NCBI RefSeq assembly: GCF_900099675.1
Contig: NZ_FNDQ01000010.1
Coordinates: forward strand, 1-64,000
Direction: 5' to 3'
Source: Myroides phaeus
GTDB taxonomy: Bacteria; Bacteroidota; Bacteroidia; Flavobacteriales; Flavobacteriaceae
Length of the DNA stretch: 64,000 nt
The notes below the pieces were generated by a model. The model was not told where the DNA came from, ran no database searches, and saw only the letters and a program-made list of their open reading frames with translations. The translations under genes and the position numbers were made by a program. Of this stretch, positions 16,864-25,241 are shown piece after piece. Every line of letters begins with the position of its first letter. Within the stretch, counting starts at the first letter, position 1.

Positions 16864-19032
16864 ATGAAAAATAATCAGATTTACGATAAAATATACGAAA
16901 TAGCGAAGAGCTTAAGTAGCAAATCAACAACATTTACGCGTTCTGACCTATCTTATGAATTGAAGAGTTTAGGCGTTAAGAATGATTCTTTTGATGTAAA
17001 CACCTTAGTGTGGGATACTTATTTACACTTTAACAAAGATATTCGTGTTAAGAAGGCCTTTGTCAATAATGAACAAAATAATACAATTATTGATGAACAT
17101 GAGTTATATATCCAATTACAAGAGGGTGATTCGCAAGCGGTTTTTGCAGTAATGCAAGATAGTATAGACAATATTCAACGCAGTGTTTACTTGTTAGAAC
17201 AACAATTCGGAGTTGATATTAATGCTTTTGTAGCAGAAAAGGGTACTGCAATGATAGCGAGGATTGTAGGTACAAGTGGAACAATGAAAGTTCAACAAGA
17301 AGCCTCTGCATTGTTTAACAATTACAACATAATGATTAACAATTATGAAGAATCTAAAGACTCAATAATTGAATTAATAGAAGACTTTTTAGTTCTGAGA
17401 GAAAATGTCTTGGCTATTTATCGCGAGTATTCACAAGCATTAATAGATGTATTTGGTGACTCAATTAAGTTGATTGCTCCAGAGTTGTTTGACTTTAATC
17501 ACATTAAGTGGTTAGATACAAAAGGAATGCTTGAATCGGTTTCTTTAGAATATGATAAACTAGCTACTTCATGTGGGGTTTTAGTAGGAGAAATAGGGGA
17601 AGGGTTTAAAAAATCATTAAACACAGCTGCCAAGTATTCAAAAGTTAGTAAAAATGGAAAAGTAGCTTTAGGATTAGCCGTAGTTGGTATGCTTACACAT
17701 TATGTTGAAGCAGAGCAGAAAACAACAATGATGAAACAAGAATTGTTGAAATTAAAGGGCAAAATTAAAGAAGATGTTACAACTGTAAAAGCTGATATGG
17801 GCCGCTTAATGGAAATTTATAAGACTTTAAATGAGTTGTATATTCCTAAAGCACAAGTTTTTTATGGTTCAAGTAGAGAAGTGTTATCTCAAGAGTTAAA
17901 AGGTTTGATTACATCTATCTATAATACAGCAGAGTTACAAGCTTTAAAAGCTGAACGTGATCAAGTTTTAAAAGAGTATAACTTGTTAGGTAATAGGATA
18001 TTAGATGAAAATAGAAGTATCGAATATTACAAGTCTAATATTCAGGAGTTAAAACAGCTTTTAGAAGATGGAAAAGATGAGTATGAGATGGTACTTCAAG
18101 TAAAGCCTCAAAAGCCAATGATGCTTGTAAATGCTTTGTCATTTGGAGCTAAAAATAAGACATATAACAGAGAATTGTACGATTGGAGTATAAAAGGAGC
18201 GCCTGTAGTAAGTGCTTATGAAGAAGCTAAGGTTAGTTTAAAATTGGATATGGAGGAGTTGTCTGGGCAACAAGAAAATTTTAAACTAGATACAGCGAAT
18301 TATAATCAATTGAAAGGTAAGTTAGATCGTGTAAATCGAGTAATTGCGGATAAACTGGAAGTATCAGATGATGTAAAAATAGGAGTAGGAAGTCAGCTAG
18401 GACCTTACATTAGTTTATTGCGAATTGCCAAAGACATTGTTAATAGTAAATTAGATCAGAGATTGGTAAATACGATTAGTATTAACAAGCATGAGGAAGT
18501 AAAGTTGCCTGCTGAGATAGAACAAAATGTAAATAATTTTATTCAGGGAATGCGTCAAAACTTAGTTGTCAATGATTTTGTCTCAAAAGAAGTTACAGAA
18601 GAGTTTTTTGATGCTACGTTTATGAAAGAGGAAGACCAGAAAAAAATAGATAAAGAAAAACTCGATGAAAATTCTGTGTATGGAGCACAAGATTTAAAGC
18701 TAATGATTAATTCTCAAAATAAAGCTGTACAAGCAGGTATAGGGTATTTTGAAAGTTGGTTGCAATTACAGAATGAAGTAAAGTTGTCTGTTGAAGCAAG
18801 TAGATATTATGATCAACAAATGGAGCAAATGGAAGAGGAATTTAGAAAAAATATAGCTTCAATTGACAATAAAGCAGAGCTATTACGTGCGATTATATCG
18901 AGAATAAATAAAGCAGGAAGTCCTGAAACACTAAAAGAAGGAATGTTGATGTTAGCTGAAATTAGTGGCGATAAGTTGAGCAAAAATGATGTAATTCAAT
19001 TATTAAAAGGAGATAAAATTATAAAGATTTAA
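16864..19032 (+). CDS. Large helical coiled-coil protein, 722 aa, possibly membrane-acting
   Basis: This is a long, almost fully helical protein. Residues 1-60 look like a small globular head with Ser/Thr-rich and aromatic segments. Long amphipathic helices follow (about 75-200). Near 265-282 a hydrophobic stretch, KVALGLAVVGMLTHYV, is followed by charged coiled coil (about 285-500), with a glycine/serine break (about 410-430, ALSFGAKNKTYN). The C-terminal third is again coiled coil (EQMEEEFRKNIASIDNKAEL). There is no ATPase or GTPase motif. Helical bundles with one central hydrophobic hairpin occur in alpha-pore-forming toxins, but the hydrophobic segment is short, so that reading is speculative. 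The next gene starts one base after its stop, which indicates tight coupling. Confidence 0.6.
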   Translation: MKNNQIYDKIYEIAKSLSSKSTTFTRSDLSYELKSLGVKNDSFDVNTLVWDTYLHFNKDIRVKKAFVNNEQNNTIIDEHELYIQLQEGDSQAVFAVMQDSIDNIQRSVYLLEQQFGVDINAFVAEKGTAMIARIVGTSGTMKVQQEASALFNNYNIMINNYEESKDSIIELIEDFLVLRENVLAIYREYSQALIDVFGDSIKLIAPELFDFNHIKWLDTKGMLESVSLEYDKLATSCGVLVGEIGEGFKKSLNTAAKYSKVSKNGKVALGLAVVGMLTHYVEAEQKTTMMKQELLKLKGKIKEDVTTVKADMGRLMEIYKTLNELYIPKAQVFYGSSREVLSQELKGLITSIYNTAELQALKAERDQVLKEYNLLGNRILDENRSIEYYKSNIQELKQLLEDGKDEYEMVLQVKPQKPMMLVNALSFGAKNKTYNRELYDWSIKGAPVVSAYEEAKVSLKLDMEELSGQQENFKLDTANYNQLKGKLDRVNRVIADKLEVSDDVKIGVGSQLGPYISLLRIAKDIVNSKLDQRLVNTISINKHEEVKLPAEIEQNVNNFIQGMRQNLVVNDFVSKEVTEEFFDATFMKEEDQKKIDKEKLDENSVYGAQDLKLMINSQNKAVQAGIGYFESWLQLQNEVKLSVEASRYYDQQMEQMEEEFRKNIASIDNKAELLRAIISRINKAGSPETLKEGMLMLAEISGDKLSKNDVIQLLKGDKIIKI

Positions 19033-19033
19033 G

Positions 19034-19609
19034 ATGCAAAGTAGTAGAAGAGTTCAAGCACAAGAGTCGTTGGGAATTGCTAATGTGCAACAAGTTAGAA
19101 AGGATCAGACGGCAATAGAACAGGAAATCAAGAGGAAGGAAGCTAAGATTAATAAAAAGATAGCGATTGAACAATCTCAATCTTATAGACAGTTGAAAAG
19201 AATAGCAACTATAATGGATAAGTATTTTTTAGATCCGTTATTAGGTTTTATTCCAGGGATAGGAGATATAGCAACTCCAATTATATCGGCACCTTTTGTT
19301 TATGTAAGTTTATTTAAAGTAAAATCTATATCTCTTACATTGGCTGTTATTTATAATTCGTTAAGAGATATGCTTTTAGGGATGATACCATTCTTTATAG
19401 GCGATCTTATTGATGTATTCCATAGATGCCATTTGCAGAATTTAAGATTAATTGTTGGCTTTGTAGAAGATGATAAAGAAATTATTAAAGAAGTAAATCA
19501 AAAGGCAATTAAAAGTGCTATAGGTATTGTCATTTTGATTGGATTAATTTATTTAATGTTTAAAATGGTAGCTTCTATTGTAAGCTGGATTGGAGGATTA
19601 TTTGGATAA
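19034..19609 (+). CDS. DUF4112-like membrane protein
   Basis: This 191-residue protein has a polar, helical N-terminus (1-60, with KRKEAKINKKIAIEQSQSYR) followed by a DUF4112-type core. That core is MDKYFLDPLLGFIPGIGDIA, an APFVYVSLFKVKSI helix, and LRDMLLGMIPFFIGDLIDVF, then HRCHLQNLRLI. This duplicated P-G/F-IGD pattern defines DUF4112. A final membrane segment (about 162-187, AIGIVILIGLIYLMFKMVASI) is extra compared with the minimal family. It starts one base after the 722-aa gene, so the two products probably work together at the membrane. The biochemical function of DUF4112 is not known to me. Confidence 0.8.
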   Translation: MQSSRRVQAQESLGIANVQQVRKDQTAIEQEIKRKEAKINKKIAIEQSQSYRQLKRIATIMDKYFLDPLLGFIPGIGDIATPIISAPFVYVSLFKVKSISLTLAVIYNSLRDMLLGMIPFFIGDLIDVFHRCHLQNLRLIVGFVEDDKEIIKEVNQKAIKSAIGIVILIGLIYLMFKMVASIVSWIGGLFG

Positions 19610-19828
19610 TAATGAAAAGTTTAGATATTTATTTTTTTGGTATTTTATGAGCTTATTAAAGTGGAATTCTATTTTGTGCTTATCCCTTATAAATAAAAGG
19701 CTTGAGTGTTTTTTTTGCATAAAAAAGTAGCCTATAAAATATGCTTGCTTTGATGCAGAAAAAGTAATAATTATTGTATTAATTTTATTTTTATACAAAA
19801 ATAGTGTAGGTATTGTGAATTTAATTTA

Positions 19829-19836
19829 TACATTTG
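19829..19836 (+). promoter_or_regulatory. ilv operon -7 promoter element
   Basis: TACATTTG, an exact TAnnTTTG, lies 22 bp before the first leader peptide start. I see no second such element before leader 2, leader 3 or ilvE, so this seems to be the only promoter feeding all three attenuators. Confidence 0.65.
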
Positions 19837-19858
19837 TCTCACACAAGAAAACAAGAAA

Positions 19859-19921
19859 ATGAAAAATACAGTTATTATCCCAGTTATTATTATTGCAGTT
19901 GTGATTATCACAAGTGTTTAG
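19859..19921 (+). CDS. ilv leader peptide 1
   Basis: The 20-residue peptide MKNTVIIPVIIIAVVIITSV has seven Ile and five Val and no Leu. Like classical attenuator peptides, it would stall ribosomes when charged tRNA-Ile or tRNA-Val is short. The start lies about 16 nt after the expected transcription start. The last base of its stop codon begins the antiterminator strand GGGATGCT (19921-19928), which can pair with AGCCTCCC in the 5' arm of the following terminator. Confidence 0.85.
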   Translation: MKNTVIIPVIIIAVVIITSV

Positions 19922-19951
19922 GGATGCTATAACTTTATTTTAAAATAATAT

Positions 19952-19984
19952 AAAGCCTCCCGAGTTATCAGGAGGCTTTTTTTA
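19952..19984 (+). terminator. ilv attenuator terminator 1
   Basis: The stem AAAGCCTCC (19952-19960)/GGAGGCTTT (19971-19979) is followed by Ts. The competing helix GGGATGCT (19921-19928) with AGCCTCCC (19954-19961) has seven of eight pairs and would disrupt it. Confidence 0.9.
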
Positions 19985-20023
19985 TTTCAACTATTTTCTA
20001 TCAAAAACATAAAATAACAAATC

Positions 20024-20077
20024 ATGAACACATATATCAACTCTATTATTGTCATTATTATTGTGAACTCGTATTGA
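20024..20077 (+). CDS. ilv leader peptide 2
   Basis: The 17-residue peptide MNTYINSIIVIIIVNSY has six Ile and two Val. It is nearly identical to leader 3 and unlike leader 1 outside the Ile/Val bias. The stop codon TGA lies inside ATTGATGAGGTAGGTT (20073-20088), the proposed antiterminator strand. A ribosome that finishes the peptide would therefore cover that strand and permit termination. Confidence 0.85.
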   Translation: MNTYINSIIVIIIVNSY

Positions 20078-20104
20078 TGAGGTAGGTTGCTATTGTATAA
20101 ACAG

Positions 20105-20138
20105 AAAGCCCTTCTCATTAATTGTGAAGGGCTTTTTT
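20105..20138 (+). terminator. ilv attenuator terminator 2
   Basis: The stem AAAGCCCTTC (20105-20114)/GAAGGGCTTT (20126-20135) is followed by a T run. The 5' arm and loop (20107-20122) can instead pair with 20073-20088 in a helix of at least nine consecutive pairs, including one G-U. Confidence 0.9.
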
Positions 20139-20279
20139 ATTCTATATTTTCCGCTTCTAAGATAGATATAGAATATCAGACGATAGAGGTGTCTTGTAGT
20201 AAAAACCTCAATTTTAATGATTAAAAATATAAGAAGATTTAAAAATAAAACACAAATTAAGAACTATAAAACACAAATT

Positions 20280-20333
20280 ATGAACACATTTATCAACTCT
20301 ATTATTGTCATTATTATCGTGAACTCGCATTGA
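20280..20333 (+). CDS. ilv leader peptide 3
   Basis: The 17-residue peptide MNTFINSIIVIIIVNSH differs from leader 2 at two residues. With its flanks it forms a roughly 130-bp imperfect direct repeat of unit 2, offset by 256 bp. The stop codon sits inside the antiterminator strand 20329-20344. This is the last leader before ilvE, whose start follows 95 bp later. Confidence 0.85.
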   Translation: MNTFINSIIVIIIVNSH

Positions 20334-20360
20334 TGAGGTAGGTTGTTATTGTCTAAACTG

Positions 20361-20396
20361 AAAGCCCTTCTCATCAATTGCGAAGGGCTTTTTTTA
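20361..20396 (+). terminator. ilv attenuator terminator 3
   Basis: The stem AAAGCCCTTC/GAAGGGCTTT is followed by T7. Bases 20363-20378 pair alternatively with 20329-20344, starting with ATTGATGAG to CTCATCAAT, nine perfect pairs. Position 20375 is C here and U in unit 2, so a G-C pair is replaced by a G-U pair and the helix is kept. Confidence 0.9.
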
Positions 20397-20427
20397 TTCA
20401 TTGAATTAGTATTAAAAAAAATAAATT

Positions 20428-21312
20428 ATGTATTACAATCAAGAAACAGTAGTATTTGTAGACGGGAAATTCGTCAAAGCAACAGAATCAACAACAGATT
20501 TATATGGACAAACTCTTCACTATGGCTATGGAGTTTTTGAGGGAATTCGATCTTATAAAACAGATAAAGGGACACGTGTTTTCAAAGCAAAAGAGCACTA
20601 TGATCGCCTGCGAAAATCGTGTGAGTTAGTTAATATTCCGTTTAATTATACCACAGAGGAATTAGAGGAATTGACTTATGAATTGTTAGAAAAAAATAAT
20701 CTAACAGATGCGTATATCCGTCCTTTAGTGTACTGTGATCCTAATATGAGCTTGACTAAGCCTAACAATGTGTCTTTGATGATCTGTGCTTGGGAATGGG
20801 GTGCTTATTTAGGTGATCAGCAGTTGAGATTACACCTTTCTTCTTATTGTCGCCCTCATCCACGTTCAATTAAGATTGAAGCAAAAGTTTGTGGTCATTA
20901 CGTGAATTCGGTGTTGGCAACAAGTGAAGCAAAAGAGAAAGGATATGATGAGGCCTTATTATTAGATAGTGATGGATATTTGGCAGAAGGACCAGGAGCC
21001 AATTTATTCTTTGAAAAAGACGGTGTATTATTTACCCCACAAACAGGTAATATTTTGCCTGGTATCACACGAGAAACAGTGTTGGAATTAGCTAAGGAAC
21101 TTGGTGTTGAAGTAAAAGTTGGCTTATTCACTTTAGAAGATTTATTGCAAGCAGACAAAGCTTTTTACTGTGGTACAGCTGCTGAAGTTATTCCAATTGA
21201 GTCGCTTGATGAACACGTATTTCCTTTGAAATGGAATGATTCATTAGGTAAGAAACTACAAGAAAGATATGGACAGTTAGTTCGAGAACAAAAACTACAA
21301 AAAGCAGCTTAA
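20428..21312 (+). CDS. ilvE: Branched-chain amino acid aminotransferase IlvE
   Basis: This 294-residue class IV PLP transaminase performs the last step of isoleucine, valine and leucine synthesis (2-oxo acid plus glutamate). It shows the family N-terminus ([20 protein letters not shown]), the PLP lysine in [20 protein letters not shown], the phosphate-binding [11 protein letters not shown] (about 190), and the late [12 protein letters not shown]. It is the first structural gene of the operon, placed after three attenuators. ilvD starts one base after its stop codon. Confidence 0.95.
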   Translation: MYYNQETVVFVDGKFVKATESTTDLYGQTLHYGYGVFEGIRSYKTDKGTRVFKAKEHYDRLRKSCELVNIPFNYTTEELEELTYELLEKNNLTDAYIRPLVYCDPNMSLTKPNNVSLMICAWEWGAYLGDQQLRLHLSSYCRPHPRSIKIEAKVCGHYVNSVLATSEAKEKGYDEALLLDSDGYLAEGPGANLFFEKDGVLFTPQTGNILPGITRETVLELAKELGVEVKVGLFTLEDLLQADKAFYCGTAAEVIPIESLDEHVFPLKWNDSLGKKLQERYGQLVREQKLQKAA

Positions 21313-21313
21313 G

Positions 21314-22999
21314 ATGTTGGAATTAAATAAATACAGTAAGACTGTTACCCAAGATAGCACGCAACCAGCAGCACAGGCAATGTTACACGGAATTGGGTTA
21401 ACAACAGAAGATTTGGCTAAAGCCCAAGTAGGAATTGTTAGTATGGGGTACGAGGGTAACACTTGTAATATGCATTTAAATGGATTAGCAAAAGAAGTGA
21501 AAACAGGTGTACAACAGGTTGATATGGTAGGTTTGATATTCAATACTATAGGAGTGAGTGATGGAATATCAAATGGAACAGAAGGAATGAAGTACTCCTT
21601 AGTATCCCGTGATATCATTGCAGATTCTATTGAAACTGTTGTCTGTGCACAATGGTATGATGGAGTAATTGCATTACCTGGTTGCGATAAAAATATGCCT
21701 GGTTCTATCATTGCAATGGGGAGGTTAAACCGTCCGTCTCTTATGGTTTATGGCGGAACAATTCACTCTGGAAAGTACAAAGGAGAATCGCTAAACATTG
21801 TTTCTGCATTTGAGGCATTAGGTAAAAAGTTTAGCAATGAAATATCAGACGAGGATTTCAAGGGGGTTATTAAACACGCTTGTCCAGGAGCAGGTGCTTG
21901 TGGAGGAATGTACACTGCAAATACTATGGCATCAGCCATTGAAGCATTAGGGATGAGTTTGCCGTATAGTTCTTCTAATCCAGCTTTGAGTAGAGAAAAG
22001 CAATTAGAATGTTTAGAAGCAGGCAAGGCAGTAAGAAAGTTGTTGGAGTTAGATATAAAACCTCGTGATATTATGACTTTTAAAGCATTTGAGAATGCAA
22101 TGACGATGGTCAGTGTATTAGGAGGGTCAACGAATGCTATTCTACATTTAATTGCAATGGCTTATTCTGTTGATATAACTCTAACACTTGCCGATTTTCA
22201 GCGTATTAGCGATTGCGTTCCTGTGTTAGCAGATTTAAAACCAAGTGGTAAGTATCTGATGGAGGATTTACATAAAGCAGGAGGAGTGCCAGCTGTGATG
22301 AAGTATTTGTTAGACTGCGGTTTATTACATGGCGATTGTTTAACTGTTACAGGAAAAACAGTGGCCGAAAATCTGCATAATTTACCTGGATTAGCAGAAG
22401 GGCAACAAGTGATTAAAACATTAGCGGAACCAGTAAAAGCAAATGGACATCTACAAGTACTTTATGGCAATTTGGCAGAGAAGGGGAGTGTAGCTAAGAT
22501 TAGTGGAAAAGAAGGTAGTTATTTCAAAGGAACAGCAAGAGTATTTGACGATGAGTATGCCGTTATGACGAGTGTCCGTCAAGGAGAAGTAAAAGAAGGA
22601 GAAGTAATTGTTATTCGCTATTGTGGACCAAAAGGAGGACCAGGAATGCCTGAAATGTTAAAACCCACATCAGCCATTATGGGAGCTGGTTTAGGAAAGA
22701 GTGTGGCCTTGATTACAGACGGTCGCTTTTCAGGAGGAACACATGGTTTTGTAGTAGGACATATTACTCCGGAGGCTTATGAAGGAGGGGCAATAGCTTT
22801 AGTTGAAAATGGAGATGTTATTACGATTGATGCAGAGAACAATACACTGACATTAGGTGTAAGTGAAGAAGTGTTAGCAAAGCGAAAAGCAAAGTGGGCT
22901 AAGCCTAAATTAAAACATACAAAAGGTGTACTATTTAAGTATGCACAACAAGTGTCAAATGCCTCCAGAGGTTGCGTAACTGATGCTATAAACGAATAA
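21314..22999 (+). CDS. ilvD: Dihydroxy-acid dehydratase IlvD
   Basis: This enzyme converts dihydroxyvalerate and dihydroxy-methylvalerate to the 2-oxo acids with an Fe-S cluster. At 561 residues it has the usual length. Cluster ligands are expected in [10 protein letters not shown] (about 50), [12 protein letters not shown] (about 120) and [17 protein letters not shown] (about 192). [10 protein letters not shown] and the C-terminal [20 protein letters not shown] are the other signatures. It is second in the operon, with one base separating it from ilvE and a three-base gap before ilvB. Confidence 0.97.
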   Translation: MLELNKYSKTVTQDSTQPAAQAMLHGIGLTTEDLAKAQVGIVSMGYEGNTCNMHLNGLAKEVKTGVQQVDMVGLIFNTIGVSDGISNGTEGMKYSLVSRDIIADSIETVVCAQWYDGVIALPGCDKNMPGSIIAMGRLNRPSLMVYGGTIHSGKYKGESLNIVSAFEALGKKFSNEISDEDFKGVIKHACPGAGACGGMYTANTMASAIEALGMSLPYSSSNPALSREKQLECLEAGKAVRKLLELDIKPRDIMTFKAFENAMTMVSVLGGSTNAILHLIAMAYSVDITLTLADFQRISDCVPVLADLKPSGKYLMEDLHKAGGVPAVMKYLLDCGLLHGDCLTVTGKTVAENLHNLPGLAEGQQVIKTLAEPVKANGHLQVLYGNLAEKGSVAKISGKEGSYFKGTARVFDDEYAVMTSVRQGEVKEGEVIVIRYCGPKGGPGMPEMLKPTSAIMGAGLGKSVALITDGRFSGGTHGFVVGHITPEAYEGGAIALVENGDVITIDAENNTLTLGVSEEVLAKRKAKWAKPKLKHTKGVLFKYAQQVSNASRGCVTDAINE

Positions 23000-23002
23000 G
23001 AA

Positions 23003-24697
23003 ATGGAACAAACAAAACTAACAGGAGCACAGGCGGTAATACAATCGCTTTTACAGGAAGAGGTAGATACCATTTTCGGTTATCCCGGGGGAGCTATTAT
23101 GCCTATTTACGATGCATTGTATGATTTTACAGAAAGCTTAAAACATATATTGGTTAGGCACGAACAAGGGGCAATTCACGCAGCACAAGGATATGCGCGT
23201 ACATCAGGTAAGACAGGAGTCGTTTTTGCTACTTCAGGACCAGGAGCGACTAATTTAATTACAGGATTGGCAGATGCGCATATTGACTCAACTCCTTTAG
23301 TCTGCATTACAGGGCAAGTTGCCTCTCCTTTATTAGGAACAGACGCATTTCAGGAAACAGATATTATTGGTATTTCATTGCCAGTTACAAAGTGGAATTA
23401 CCAAATAACTAAAGCAGAGGAAATAACTAAGGTATTAGCTAAAGCATTTTACATTGCTCAAAGTGGTAGACCAGGTCCAGTGTTGATTGATATTACTAAA
23501 GATGCACAGTTTAGTTTAGTTGATTTCATATATGAAAAGTGTACTTCTGTCAGAAGTTATACTCCTTGTCCTAAAGTAGATGAGACAACGGTTAATGAAG
23601 CGGCTAAGTTGATTAACCAAGCACGAAAGCCTTTGTTGCTTGTAGGGCAAGGGGTGATATTATCGGAAGCAGAAGAAGCTTTATTAAGTTTTGTAGAGAA
23701 AACAGGAATACCAGTTGCCTGTACTTTACTTGGCTTAGGAGCTCTACCTACTACACATTCTAATTACGTGGGGTTGTTAGGAATGCATGGAGATTATGCT
23801 CCTAATATTAAGACAAATGAATGTGATGTGTTAATTGCGGTAGGGATGCGTTTTGACGATAGAGTAACAGGAGATGTAAGTCGATATGCTAAACAAGCAA
23901 AGGTAGTACACGTGGATATTGACGCAGCTGAACTTAATAAGATTATTAAAGCAGATGTTGGTGTTCATGGGGATGCTAAAGAAGTGTTAGGGCAGCTATT
24001 GCCATTGGTTGATAAAAATAAGCATACAAACTGGTTATCTGAATTTGCGCAAGCAAAGAAAGTAGAAGTAGCAGGGTTAGCAAAGCATGTAAAGGCAACC
24101 GAAACAAGAGAAGTGAAGATGGAAGAGGTGGTTAAACTCTTGTCAGAAATGACTGATGGAAAAGCGATTGTGGTAACTGATGTAGGTCAGCACCAAATGA
24201 TAGCTGCTCGTCACTATCAATTTGCAAATACCCGAAGCAACGTAACTTCAGGTGGATTAGGAACAATGGGATTTGCACTACCAGCGGCTATTGGAGCAAA
24301 GTTAGGAGAACAGTCAAAAACAGTAATTGCAGTAATTGGCGATGGTGGTTTTCAAATGACGTTACAAGAGTTAGGTACTATTATGCAAAGCGAGGTTGAT
24401 GTTAAGATAGTTATTCTAAATAATCATTATTTAGGTATGGTACGTCAATGGCAACAGTTATTTTTTGAAAAGCGCTATTCTTTTACTGAAATGGTAAGTC
24501 CTGATTTTGTTGCCTTAGCTAAAGCTTACCATATTGAAGGGGAAAGTGTGGCTACAAGAGAAGCTATTAAAGAAGCCTTGTCTAAAATGTTATCTCATCA
24601 AGGTTCTTATTTGTTAGAAATAGTAGTAGAGAAAGAAGATAATGTATTTCCAATGATTCCAACAGGAGCATCTGTGTCAGAAGTAAGATTGAGTTAA
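23003..24697 (+). CDS. ilvB: Acetolactate synthase, catalytic subunit IlvB
   Basis: The catalytic subunit of acetohydroxyacid synthase condenses pyruvate with pyruvate or 2-oxobutyrate using thiamine diphosphate, FAD and Mg. At 564 residues it has the normal size. The TPP-activating Glu is in LVRHEQGAIHAAQGYARTSG, the FAD domain in the middle contains MHGDYAPNIKTNECDVLIAV, and the TPP/Mg motif is GDGGFQMTLQELGTI followed by NNHYLGMVRQWQ. It lies between ilvD and ilvN, its regulatory subunit. Confidence 0.97.
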   Translation: MEQTKLTGAQAVIQSLLQEEVDTIFGYPGGAIMPIYDALYDFTESLKHILVRHEQGAIHAAQGYARTSGKTGVVFATSGPGATNLITGLADAHIDSTPLVCITGQVASPLLGTDAFQETDIIGISLPVTKWNYQITKAEEITKVLAKAFYIAQSGRPGPVLIDITKDAQFSLVDFIYEKCTSVRSYTPCPKVDETTVNEAAKLINQARKPLLLVGQGVILSEAEEALLSFVEKTGIPVACTLLGLGALPTTHSNYVGLLGMHGDYAPNIKTNECDVLIAVGMRFDDRVTGDVSRYAKQAKVVHVDIDAAELNKIIKADVGVHGDAKEVLGQLLPLVDKNKHTNWLSEFAQAKKVEVAGLAKHVKATETREVKMEEVVKLLSEMTDGKAIVVTDVGQHQMIAARHYQFANTRSNVTSGGLGTMGFALPAAIGAKLGEQSKTVIAVIGDGGFQMTLQELGTIMQSEVDVKIVILNNHYLGMVRQWQQLFFEKRYSFTEMVSPDFVALAKAYHIEGESVATREAIKEALSKMLSHQGSYLLEIVVEKEDNVFPMIPTGASVSEVRLS

Positions 24698-24711
24698 CAA
24701 AAAGAGAAAAT

Positions 24712-25227
24712 ATGAAACAGGAATTTACCATGTCGATTTTTACTGAAAATAGTGTAGGTATGCTGAGTAGAATTACAAATATATTCACTCGTAGACATTT
24801 GAATATCAATAGCATTACTGCTTCAGAATCAGAAGTGAAAAATGTGTTTAGATATACCATAGTACTAAAAACTACTCGTGAACAGATTGATAAAGTAGTA
24901 GGGCAAGTAGAGAAACTAATTGACGTACTAAAAGCCTTTGTTTATGAAAACAAAGACATCGTGCATCAAGAGTTGGCACTTTATAAAATCAAGACTGATC
25001 AATTAACGCATAGTTTAGTAGAACAAGTCATCCGTGAAAATCACGCAAGAATACTGTCCGTAGATAAGGAGTTTATGGTTATCGAAAAAACAGGATATGT
25101 TGAAGAAACACAAGCTTTATTTGAGCGATTATCTCCTTTTGGTCTTTTAGAATTTACAAGATCTGGGAGGGTAGCAGTTACCAAACCGATGTGTGCAATT
25201 AGCACATTTTTAAAAGAATTAAATTAA
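24712..25227 (+). CDS. ilvN: Acetolactate synthase, regulatory subunit IlvN/IlvH
   Basis: This 171-residue small subunit activates IlvB and gives feedback inhibition by valine-type amino acids. The ACT domain is at the N-terminus (FTMSIFTENSVGMLSRITNI, then INSITASESE), followed by the C-terminal regulatory domain (HARILSVDKEFMVIEKTGYV). The spacing to ilvB is 14 bp. Its length matches long-form IlvN/IlvH proteins. Confidence 0.93.
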   Translation: MKQEFTMSIFTENSVGMLSRITNIFTRRHLNINSITASESEVKNVFRYTIVLKTTREQIDKVVGQVEKLIDVLKAFVYENKDIVHQELALYKIKTDQLTHSLVEQVIRENHARILSVDKEFMVIEKTGYVEETQALFERLSPFGLLEFTRSGRVAVTKPMCAISTFLKELN

Positions 25228-25241
25228 AAAATATAGAAAGC

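Noticed and set aside
19598-19798. Minus-strand frame of 66 codons after the DUF4112-like gene
   Set aside because: Lys/Phe/Ile-biased, no promoter or domain, and it lies in AT-rich spacer.
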